Part shown: positions 1 to 4,866 of the stretch, piece by piece | Position numbering within the stretch: the stretch's first letter is position 1 | Layout: each line of letters begins with the position of its first letter | Source of the DNA: Thermoplasmatota archaeon | Lineage (GTDB): Archaea; Thermoplasmatota; Thermoplasmata; GCA-020350865; JAUVCJ01 | Direction: 5' to 3' | Assembly (NCBI GenBank): GCA_030595765.1 | Contig: JAUVCJ010000155.1 | Location: forward strand, 1-6,076 | Length of the DNA stretch: 6,076 nucleotides | Made by a program: the position numbers and the translations under genes | Notes under the pieces: generated by a model | Told to the model about the DNA's origin: nothing | Seen by the model: only the letters and a program-made list of their open reading frames with translations | The model's database searches: none

Positions 1-768
1 GACAAGGACAGTGGGGAGACCGCACCTGGCGATTCCCTTGTGGACCTTGAAGGTGAAAGTGAGGGCGCTGGCGATTACTCAATGGAGTTCACAGGTAGTC
101 AGGATAAGGATGAGATGTGCCCGGTCTGTGGGAAGCAGCCGGCTGACCTGACCCATCACTGCGGTGCAAAGTTTTGCTCCCAGTGCCTTAAGGACTATAA
201 CACTGAGTTCTCTGAGAAATATGGAGATGAGGGAGGCGAGGTCTGTCCAAATTGCGGAGACCTGATGGATGCAGACCTTGATGATGTAGGACTGCAGACC
301 GATACCCCCACAGACCTTGTGGATTCTGACTATGATGCCGCCAATACCACACCGCTCACAACCTTTGAAGTTGATGACCCTTACATTCGCCTGCCCAGAG
401 AAAAGGACATAACCGACGATTATTTCTACATCAAGCTCCCGCGTGAAGAGGATATCCAGGGGCCTCCGATCGGTCAGAACCGCGCCCCATCTTCCCGAGG
501 TAGGAGCACCCGACATGAGCCTGCCAATGCCTCTCGAAGCAGGGCAACCAGCGGCAGACAGGGAGGATCATCCGGCCGCACCCAGTCTAACAAAGGCAGA
601 GCACCTGCCAAGCAGCAAGGTAGGCAACCAAGGCAGCAACAGCAACCAAGATCCCGTGATGACCAGTACGATGATGGGTTTGACGACCGGGACGAACCTA
701 GAGAGAAACCGCGCCAGCGCAGGGAAAGACCCAAGCCAAAGGATGACGACTCGATGTACAGGCTCTAG
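1..768 (+). CDS. RING-like zinc-finger protein with disordered basic tail (5' end probably outside window)
   Basis: I do not recognise the family. The frame is open from base 1, so the gene probably starts upstream; internal candidate starts are GTG 40 and ATG 82, neither with a convincing ribosome binding site. Numbering from GTG 40: an acidic lead (1-25); a zinc module with C27, C30, H39, H40, C41, C46, C49, C69 and C72; an acidic linker (75-112); a duplicated ten-residue motif (115-124 and 130-139); then a long tail (about 145-242) rich in Arg, Gln, Ser, Gly and Pro that looks disordered. The CPVC, CGAKFCSQCL and CPNC segments have the spacing of a RING-HC finger, but the usual CGH histidine is Ala43; H39 or H40 could replace it. 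There is no signal peptide or membrane segment, so the protein is probably cytoplasmic. The charged tail could bind RNA or a protein partner. It could equally be an unrelated treble-clef zinc protein; function is unknown. It stops at TAG, 142 bp before gltX on the same strand. Confidence 0.75.
   Translation, partial: DKDSGETAPGDSLVDLEGESEGAGDYSMEFTGSQDKDEMCPVCGKQPADLTHHCGAKFCSQCLKDYNTEFSEKYGDEGGEVCPNCGDLMDADLDDVGLQTDTPTDLVDSDYDAANTTPLTTFEVDDPYIRLPREKDITDDYFYIKLPREEDIQGPPIGQNRAPSSRGRSTRHEPANASRSRATSGRQGGSSGRTQSNKGRAPAKQQGRQPRQQQQPRSRDDQYDDGFDDRDEPREKPRQRRERPKPKDDDSMYRL
382..456 (+). repeat. Duplicated YI[RK]LPRE[KE]DI peptide motif inside the RING-like gene
   Basis: Two ten-residue copies (382-411 and 427-456) start 45 bp apart, each after an Asp-Asp pair. 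Eight of ten residues are identical, yet six of those eight use different synonymous codons. This indicates an old duplication kept at protein level. It looks like a short binding motif placed between the zinc module and the disordered tail; the partner is unknown. Confidence 0.75.
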
Positions 769-910
769 TGGCTCAATCTATCCATTAACAACCCTGAAGT
801 TATCCTCCAAAGCCAAGCCAACCTGGATGCCTTGAGCTACCACCAATCTAACCGTCCAAAGCCCAAGCCAATCCAAAAGCCTAATAATACACCAAGCAGT
901 TGCCAGGCCA
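769..910 (+). other. Spacer before gltX; same frame stays open past TAG
   Basis: This spacer has no separate gene that I can support. The frame of the upstream gene continues after TAG 766-768 for 50 sense codons to TGA 919-921, which lies inside the gltX start region. The predicted extension is rich in Pro, Asn, Gln and Ser and contains a PKPKP run like the PKPK near the end of the annotated protein. A direct repeat is also present: TCCAAAGCCAAGCCAA at 806-821 and a near copy with one extra C at 855-871. Confidence 0.55.
882..889 (+). promoter_or_regulatory. Possible TATA element for gltX
   Basis: TAATAATA is centred about 25 bp before the gltX ATG, the archaeal distance from TATA box to transcription start. 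That would make gltX leaderless, consistent with the absence of a GGAGG-type site before its ATG. The match to a strong TATA box is weak, so co-transcription with the upstream gene remains possible. Confidence 0.4.
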
Positions 911-2671
911 ATGGTTCGTGAACTGATATTGAAATATGCTCTTAACAATGCTCTGGGTCATTCAGGCAAGGCCAATCCAGGCTCGATATTGGGCATGATA
1001 TTATCTCAACGCCCAGAGCTTAGAGCCGATGTAAAAGGCCTGATGTCTCAGATACAGCAGGTTGTGGCAGAGGTGAACGCACTTGGCCTGGATCAGCAAA
1101 AAGAGCAGTTGATGGACATTGCACCTGAGCTTCTGGAAAAGAAGAAAGCGGCTCCGCCTCGTGTTGGGCTGCCTGACCTTGCTGATGTCGAGGATGGTGG
1201 CATTCGCGTTCGTTTTGCACCAGGCCCCTCTGGCCCGTTGCACATCGGTCATACCAGAGCGGTTGTGCTCAATGACGAGTACGTCAGGCGGTACGGTGGC
1301 AAGTTCATACTCAGGCTCGAGGACACCAACCCTTCCAAGATCGACCTTGAGGCCTATGACTCCATACCTGCTGACCTTGAATGGCTTGGGGTGAAGGTCC
1401 ATGAGACATACATCCAAAGCGATAGGATGGAGCATTATCATGGTACTGCCAGAAAGCTTCTGGAGCAGGGGCACGCCTACATGTGCACCTGCCCAAACCT
1501 GGAATGGCGGGAGCTTAAAGGCAAGGGTCAGGCCTGCAAGCACAGGGAAGCACCAATCCCGGATCAGCTAGAGCTGTGGGATAAAATGTTCAATGGGCAT
1601 TTTTTGGAGGGCGAAGTGTCGTGCATGGTCAAGACCGACCTGGCTCATCCAAACCCGGCAGTCAGAGATTTTGTGGCTCTTAGGATCGTGGAGCAAGATC
1701 ATCCACGAACTGGTGATAAGCACCGCATCTATCCTCTCTACAACTTCTCTGTGGCAGTAGATGACCACCTGATGGGCATGACACATGTGCTTAGAGGCAA
1801 GGATCACCTGAACAACACCTATCGCCAGGAGTACCTATATGATTATCTTGGCTGGAAAAAACCAAAGTTTATCCATTACGGCTGGGTATCAATTAAAGAT
1901 ACGATCCTAAAGACCTCCGTTATCAAGGAGGGGATACTCAATGGCACCTACACAGGGTGGGACGATGTTCGTGTCGGAACTCTTAAGGCCCTTGCCCGCC
2001 GGGGGATCAGACCAGAGGCCATCCGCAAGTACTGGGTCGATGTTGGCACCAAGGAGGTGGACATCCAATTCTCATGGCCTAATCTCTATTCAGCGAACAA
2101 GGAGCTTATCGATGATGGTGCTGGCCGTTGCTTCTTTGTGCCGAACCCTGTAAGGATCCAGATCGAGAGTGCGCTTGAGGGTGTGATAGAGGGGGAGGTT
2201 GAGGGTGAGATCGAGGGGCAAGACCTGCCTGTAGGTCACCCGCATAGGCATCCAGCCCATCCAGAGCTGGGCTCCCGCGAGATCCATCTGGAGAGTGATG
2301 GTTCTAACAATTGGGCATGGATCCCAAAAGAGGAGCTGGATGCCCTTGCCCAAAAAGATGAGTCGCGGATAAGGCTAAAGGATATGGGCAACATCGAGCA
2401 GACCGAAGGCGCCAAATTCCGCTACATCGGCAACGACCTTTCCATTCTCAAGCAGGGTGTTGGAGTTGTTCAGTGGGCTGGAAAGGACAATGTCCAGACC
2501 AGTGTGCTGATGAATGATGGCAGCCTTGTCAATGGGGCCTGCGAGGCCGAAGTTCTGCTCAATCTCGGGAAGATGGTGCAGTTCGAGCGCTTCGGATTTG
2601 TCAGGCTGGAGCCGGATGTTGGGGTATGTGATGGCAAACAAGTTGTGAGCGCCATCTTTGCACACAAGTAA
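911..2671 (+). CDS. gltX: Glutamyl-tRNA synthetase, archaeal type
   Basis: This class I synthetase attaches glutamate to tRNA in the cytoplasm. Archaeal members generally also charge tRNA-Gln, whose Glu is then amidated by GatDE. The protein has 586 residues, slightly long for the family. It has the archaeal/eukaryotic helical N-terminal extension (1-95), the ATP-site motif HIGH at 111-114, RLEDTNP at 135-141, and a likely zinc knuckle (C192, C194, C209, H211). The KMSKS-loop region is LKTSVIKEGI (333-342), followed by the diagnostic GWDDVR (349-354). The C-terminal beta-barrel anticodon-binding half begins near 405. Two oddities stand out: Val337 falls where the second KMSKS lysine is expected, and a Glu-Gly repeat with a His/Pro-rich stretch is inserted at 422-450. 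ATG 911 gives the full archaeal N-terminus and fits a leaderless transcript. trmY follows after 66 bp. Family assignment is secure; non-discriminating specificity is inferred from archaeal relatives. Confidence 0.97.
   Translation: MVRELILKYALNNALGHSGKANPGSILGMILSQRPELRADVKGLMSQIQQVVAEVNALGLDQQKEQLMDIAPELLEKKKAAPPRVGLPDLADVEDGGIRVRFAPGPSGPLHIGHTRAVVLNDEYVRRYGGKFILRLEDTNPSKIDLEAYDSIPADLEWLGVKVHETYIQSDRMEHYHGTARKLLEQGHAYMCTCPNLEWRELKGKGQACKHREAPIPDQLELWDKMFNGHFLEGEVSCMVKTDLAHPNPAVRDFVALRIVEQDHPRTGDKHRIYPLYNFSVAVDDHLMGMTHVLRGKDHLNNTYRQEYLYDYLGWKKPKFIHYGWVSIKDTILKTSVIKEGILNGTYTGWDDVRVGTLKALARRGIRPEAIRKYWVDVGTKEVDIQFSWPNLYSANKELIDDGAGRCFFVPNPVRIQIESALEGVIEGEVEGEIEGQDLPVGHPHRHPAHPELGSREIHLESDGSNNWAWIPKEELDALAQKDESRIRLKDMGNIEQTEGAKFRYIGNDLSILKQGVGVVQWAGKDNVQTSVLMNDGSLVNGACEAEVLLNLGKMVQFERFGFVRLEPDVGVCDGKQVVSAIFAHK
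2174..2221 (+). repeat. Glu-Gly low-complexity repeat within gltX
   Basis: Residues 422-437 read as five Glu-Gly pairs, most separated by two residues (LEG, IEG, EVEG, EIEG). The DNA is an imperfect GAGGGT/GAGGGG repeat. It is followed by a His/Pro-rich stretch (441-450). It sits just inside the C-terminal beta-barrel domain and looks like a surface-loop expansion that most archaeal homologues should lack; that comparison is from memory. Confidence 0.65.
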
Positions 2672-2672
2672 T

Positions 2673-2740
2673 CAGGTTCTCAATACTTATATGACCAGAT
2701 TCTCAATGCTTATATAACCAGCTGGTGTTCAATGCTCATG
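2673..2740 (+). repeat. Tandem 23-bp units between gltX and trmY
   Basis: Two head-to-tail 23-bp units (2673-2695 and 2696-2718) differ at only three positions. Each has a CAG start, a TTCTCAAT core and a TTATAT segment. A third, degraded copy (2719-2740) keeps CAG and TTCAATGCT and runs into the trmY start codons. The second unit supplies the trmY TATA box, so the array doubles promoter-like sequence. Confidence 0.75.
2709..2717 (+). promoter_or_regulatory. TATA box for trmY
   Basis: CTTATATAA is centred about 25 bp before ATG 2738, as expected for a leaderless archaeal transcript beginning at that ATG. The sister repeat unit has a weaker CTTATATGA at 2686-2694, which could act as an upstream or decoy TATA element. 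No ribosome binding site precedes the gene, in agreement. Confidence 0.65.
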
Positions 2741-3382
2741 CGCCGCTTCATCATTGTGGGACACAAGGTGCCAAACGACGGCAGGTTCACCCTCAATGAC
2801 CTTGCTGGGTCTGCTGGTCGAGTAGATATCCTTTGCAGGTGCATAAACTCTGCATTCTTTCTCTCTCATGCAATGCGCAAGGAGGTTGAGGTTCAGCTTG
2901 TGCTGCCTGCTGGCCCTGATCCCTGCACCATTGTCAGGTTCGTTGGAGCGGAATTGCGTTACCTTAATCCGGACGAGCGGTCAACAGCTGCTCTTATCAG
3001 GAACGCACTTCTAAAACGGCCTGGGTCTGCTGAGATCCCTTCCACTCCTGGAGTCTATGCAAGACGCGGAACCCTGGCTGTTGCTCTTGAGTCTGTAGCC
3101 ACTAAGAGCAAGATATTCTTACTTCACGAAGATGGGGAGGACTTTGCTAGCGTATACGTATCCTCTGACCCTGCCTCATCCATGAGCGATGACTCCGATT
3201 CCACCTTCCTCTTGGGTGATAACACAGACCTCAGCCCTGACGAGCTGGAGACGCTAGAGCGTTTTAAGCACAAGCTTGTGAGTTTGGGATCCATAAGCTA
3301 CCATTCAGACCACTGCATCACTTATCTGAATCTTGAGCTGGACAGAAGAGCTGATATGGTATGTAAAAAAGCACCGTCGTAG
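2738..3382 (+). CDS. trmY: tRNA (pseudouridine(54)-N(1))-methyltransferase TrmY
   Basis: TrmY is a SPOUT-class, SAM-dependent enzyme that methylates N1 of pseudouridine 54 in the T-loop of archaeal tRNAs, giving m1-psi54. The 214-residue protein shows the family's features in order: MRRFIIVGH at the N-terminus, DLAGSAGRVDIL (21-32), FFLSHAMRKEVE (40-51), ELRYLNPDERSTAALIRNAL (72-91), the DEDGED-like EDGEDF (131-136), FLLGD (157-161), and the C-terminal VSLGSISYHSDHCITYLNLELDR region that forms the trefoil knot and cofactor site. I chose ATG 2738 over ATG 2732 because homologues begin at MR-FI-VGH and the TATA spacing fits. A Ser/Asp-rich stretch (142-156) appears longer than usual and may be a flexible loop. 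The gene follows gltX on the same strand but seems to have its own promoter. It stops at TAG, with a second in-frame TAG three codons later. Confidence 0.95.
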   Translation: MRRFIIVGHKVPNDGRFTLNDLAGSAGRVDILCRCINSAFFLSHAMRKEVEVQLVLPAGPDPCTIVRFVGAELRYLNPDERSTAALIRNALLKRPGSAEIPSTPGVYARRGTLAVALESVATKSKIFLLHEDGEDFASVYVSSDPASSMSDDSDSTFLLGDNTDLSPDELETLERFKHKLVSLGSISYHSDHCITYLNLELDRRADMVCKKAPS

Positions 3383-3396
3383 TGGCTCTAGGTAAG

Positions 3397-3438
3397 GCTT
3401 TTTGGTGGGATCAAAAGCTATTGTTGCTATTACGCAAC
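3397..3438. terminator. Hairpins in the trmY / regulator convergent spacer
   Basis: Two short inverted repeats lie between the convergent stops: GCTTTT (3397-3402) with AAAAGC (3413-3418), and GTTGC (3423-3427) with GCAAC (3434-3438). On the plus strand a five-T run (3399-3403) falls 16 bp after the trmY stop. On the minus strand a six-T run (complement of 3365-3370) lies beyond the regulator's stop, inside the trmY end. Short T-runs are archaeal termination signals, so overlapping bidirectional termination is plausible but weakly supported. Confidence 0.35.
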
Positions 3439-3475
3439 TATTCTTGCCGCCAGCAGAAACAGAAACGCTCAGGTT

Positions 3476-4225
3476 CTAATTCTCAGCCTTTTCCCACAGG
3501 TATTCAAAAAGAGTGTTGCACCAGTTCATGAACATCTCGTCCTGGCTGACCAGTACTGTGTTGATGTCAATGTTCCCGGACAGATCTGGAAGTGCCAGCC
3601 CACCCCTGGTCTCGGTGAATTTCAGAGCGAATCTGTGCTCAGGTAGGAATCTGACCTCGATGTTCTCAACTGCATTGTAGGCTTCAGGTATTTCTGTACC
3701 GGTCTTGTAGATTATCCTTACAGGAATTCCCTCATTCGCCCTTTTGAGATTCGTATCCACCACAGTTTCCAGAGGTGATTCGGATATGAGATTGATGAAT
3801 TCCTCTGCCTGGATGCTCAGTTCCTCAACCATTTTTACGTTCTTGAAGACACCTTCACTGAGCTGGCAACGAGTTAGCATTGCTAGGCACTGAAAGTTCT
3901 CAGGAATTGCCATTATCTCGTGTGTGTTGAAGTAACTCTTGTGGGTGTGAATAAACTCCATCTCTTTAAGCATAAGCAGGATGCTTTCTCCAAAATGCGT
4001 GAGGTAGTAATGAGTATCGGCTTTTTTATGGACAAGATCGGCATCGACCAGCCTGTCCAGGTGGCGTGAACCTTCGGCAGTTGTGATGTCGAGCCTCTGG
4101 GAATGGTGGGATAGCCGCAGTGGTTCGTTCTTCAGGATGTGAAGGGTGGCCAGTCTATCCTTATGGGATAGCTCGAATAGGAGTTTACCATGCTCTACAA
4201 TGCCATTCTTATCCAATTCTCCCAT
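3476..4225 (-). CDS. Winged-helix transcriptional regulator, FilR1/DUF1724 type
   Basis: This is a probable cytoplasmic DNA-binding regulator of a family common in methanogens and relatives, named after FilR1 of Methanosaeta (a methanogenesis regulator). From ATG 4225 it has 249 residues. Residues about 15-85 form an ArsR-like winged helix: the LSHKDRLATLHILKNEPLRL helices, the recognition region TTAEGSRHLDRLVDADLV, and the wing KKADTHYYLTHFG. The remainder (about 110-245) matches the FilR1 middle domain (DUF1724), with FKNVKMVEELSIQAEEFI, PVRIIYKTGTEIP and VRFLPEHRFALKF. Earlier in-frame starts exist (TTG 4279, ATG 4270, ATG 4240), but ATG 4225 has a GGAGGG site seven bases upstream and gives the usual N-terminus. 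Its ligand and targets cannot be read from the sequence. A perfect inverted repeat over the predicted transcription start suggests autoregulation. It is convergent with trmY and ends in TAG. Confidence 0.85.
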   Translation of the reverse strand: MGELDKNGIVEHGKLLFELSHKDRLATLHILKNEPLRLSHHSQRLDITTAEGSRHLDRLVDADLVHKKADTHYYLTHFGESILLMLKEMEFIHTHKSYFNTHEIMAIPENFQCLAMLTRCQLSEGVFKNVKMVEELSIQAEEFINLISESPLETVVDTNLKRANEGIPVRIIYKTGTEIPEAYNAVENIEVRFLPEHRFALKFTETRGGLALPDLSGNIDINTVLVSQDEMFMNWCNTLFEYLWEKAEN

Positions 4226-4232
4226 GACCGTA

Positions 4233-4238
4233 CCCTCC
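4233..4238 (-). promoter_or_regulatory. Ribosome binding site deciding the regulator start
   Basis: On the minus strand GGAGGG lies seven bases before ATG 4225 and complements the archaeal 16S rRNA 3' end (CACCTCC). No comparable site precedes the ATGs at 4270 or 4240 or the TTG at 4279, which is why the shorter protein was chosen. Confidence 0.75.
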
Positions 4239-4260
4239 ATTTTTCGACAATCAGTTTGAA

Positions 4261-4305
4261 CCGAAATCATTAGGCTCAATACAACAAATTAAGGAATGAT
4301 TTCGG
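4261..4305. promoter_or_regulatory. Perfect 11-bp inverted repeat, probable operator
   Basis: CCGAAATCATT (4261-4271) and AATGATTTCGG (4295-4305) are exact reverse complements, separated by 23 bp; arm centres are 34 bp apart, a little over three helical turns. The upstream arm lies two bases from the TATA box (4308-4315) and the other arm lies just after the predicted transcription start near 4286. Only one arm would be transcribed, so this is more likely a two-site DNA operator than an RNA hairpin. The adjacent winged-helix regulator is the obvious candidate ligand. Confidence 0.7.
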
Positions 4306-4307
4306 GC

Positions 4308-4315
4308 TATATATA
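4308..4315 (-). promoter_or_regulatory. TATA box of the DUF1724 regulator gene
   Basis: TATATATA, read on the minus strand, is a strong archaeal TATA box. It predicts transcription starting near 4286 and a leader of about 60 bases that holds the GGAGGG ribosome binding site before ATG 4225. TATA is nearly symmetric, but no plus-strand gene is placed to use it. Confidence 0.7.
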
Positions 4316-4416
4316 GTTACCTTTGTCGGATTTTAGCAAACACTAATGAACCAAGAGAACAACTTTGAAAATAGTCGTCGGATATAGAACTGCTCAATGA
4401 CAAATATGAAATAAAC

Positions 4417-4421
4417 GGAGG
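4417..4421 (+). promoter_or_regulatory. Ribosome binding site before the 32-codon ORF
   Basis: GGAGG lies seven bases before ATG 4429, an ideal archaeal spacing and the strongest such site in the plus-strand half of the spacer. A TATA-like GATATAG at 4381-4387 would start transcription near 4410, leaving a leader of about 20 bases. Confidence 0.5.
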
Positions 4422-4428
4422 AAAAATT

Positions 4429-4527
4429 ATGATGATAAAAGAGCCAGTCAAATCCACTTCCATTCACTCAAGCAAGGCCAATACAACAGAAAAGCCAGCT
4501 GTAACAATGAATTCACGTCTTCTCTAA
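4429..4527 (+). CDS. Possible small protein, 32 residues, unknown function
   Basis: The reading frame from ATG 4429 to TAA 4525-4527 encodes a 32-residue polar peptide rich in Ser, Thr and Lys, starting MMIKEPVKS and ending NSRLL. It has no Cys, no membrane segment and no recognisable domain. Support comes from context: a GGAGG site at seven bases, an upstream TATA-like element, and a hairpin plus T-run about 65 bp after the stop. It is divergent from the DUF1724 regulator gene, so it could be a target of that regulator or a leader peptide. Chance cannot be excluded for a frame this short. Confidence 0.4.
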   Translation: MMIKEPVKSTSIHSSKANTTEKPAVTMNSRLL

Positions 4528-4592
4528 AACTCTAGCCAGCCTTACAATTGACGATTATTTTGCATAAACATTAGATTAACCTTTTCAACTGC

Positions 4593-4652
4593 GCTCTCCG
4601 AAAATGAGGGCAGGAGTGGCCATCGGGTGGCTCTGAAGGCCGCTCTTTTTTT
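4593..4652 (+). terminator. Two-hairpin element with seven-T tail (terminator or small RNA 3' end)
   Basis: The first stem pairs GCTCTC (4593-4598) with GAGGGC (4606-4611), with one G-U pair. The second pairs GAGTGGCC (4614-4621) with GGCCGCTC (4638-4645), eight pairs with one G-U, and is followed directly by T at 4646-4652. The 16-base loop of the second stem allows a competing hairpin, GCCA (4619-4622) with TGGC (4628-4631). It could terminate the small ORF's transcript. Alternatively, a weak TATA-like stretch at 4556-4569 could start a separate RNA of roughly 64 bases near 4589. The plus strand is the likely sense because the T-run is there. Confidence 0.6.
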
Positions 4653-4678
4653 CTTAAACCCGATACAATGTCAAAAGA

Positions 4679-4780
4679 TCTGCAATGCTAGTTGTATAAT
4701 GATCTAAGTCTTCTGTGATGGTAGTTGAATAATCGTCTTAGTCCTCTTCAATATCAGTTGTATAATATCTATGCCTAAGT
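4679..4780. repeat. Three imperfect 33-bp tandem repeats, AGTTG[TA]ATAAT core
   Basis: Units begin at 4679, 4712 and 4745. Each has TCT, then a degenerate [CT][AG]AT, then the core AGTTGTATAAT (4690-4700), AGTTGAATAAT (4723-4733) or AGTTGTATAAT (4756-4766), then a CTAAGT-like end. Core starts are exactly 33 bp apart, about three helical turns. The third unit has five extra bases before its CTAAGT. There are no spacers as in CRISPR and no open frame through the array. It lies after the T-run terminator on one strand and downstream of rpl10e on the other. Possible roles are a protein-binding array or an RNA processing region. Confidence 0.7.
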
Positions 4781-4866
4781 AAGCAGTGGTGGTTGCCCAA
4801 CATTGAGCATGTCCAGAGTGAACCTAAAAGAGATATTGCTGCCGTAGTTGTGGTATACGCACTCAA

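Larger units (their letters stand above)
4280..4866. other. 587-bp AT-rich spacer between the regulator and rpl10e
   Basis: No ordinary gene is visible on either strand. In order, the spacer holds: the regulator's promoter (4295-4315); a direct repeat of GTCGGAT (4325-4331 and 4377-4383, 52 bp apart); a TATA-like GATATAG at 4381-4387; a 32-codon ORF with a good ribosome binding site (4429-4527); a two-hairpin element with a seven-T tail (4593-4652); three 33-bp-spaced repeats (4679-4780); and 86 bp before the rpl10e stop in which I see nothing firm except one AGTTG at 4846 that resembles the repeat core. Confidence 0.7.

Noticed and set aside
443..835. Plus-strand 130-residue frame overlapping the RING-like gene
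   Set aside because: It overlaps the low-complexity tail in another frame, has no domain features, and the host frame has clear protein-level constraint in the zinc module and duplicated motif.
2732..2737. ATG 2732 as the trmY start
   Set aside because: Family members begin at MR-FI-VGH, matching ATG 2738, and TATA spacing fits that ATG; two extra residues add nothing.
4226..4279. Longer N-terminus for the DUF1724 regulator (TTG 4279, ATG 4270 or ATG 4240)
   Set aside because: These starts lack a ribosome binding site, while ATG 4225 has GGAGGG at seven bases, and the extra residues do not resemble the family N-terminus.
4679..4780. CRISPR array
   Set aside because: The 33-bp units are contiguous and imperfect, with no unique spacers and no cas genes in the window.
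4781..4866. tRNA gene or further small gene next to rpl10e
   Set aside because: No cloverleaf pairing, T-loop signature or supported ORF could be found; only short chance hairpins such as GTTG with CAAC.
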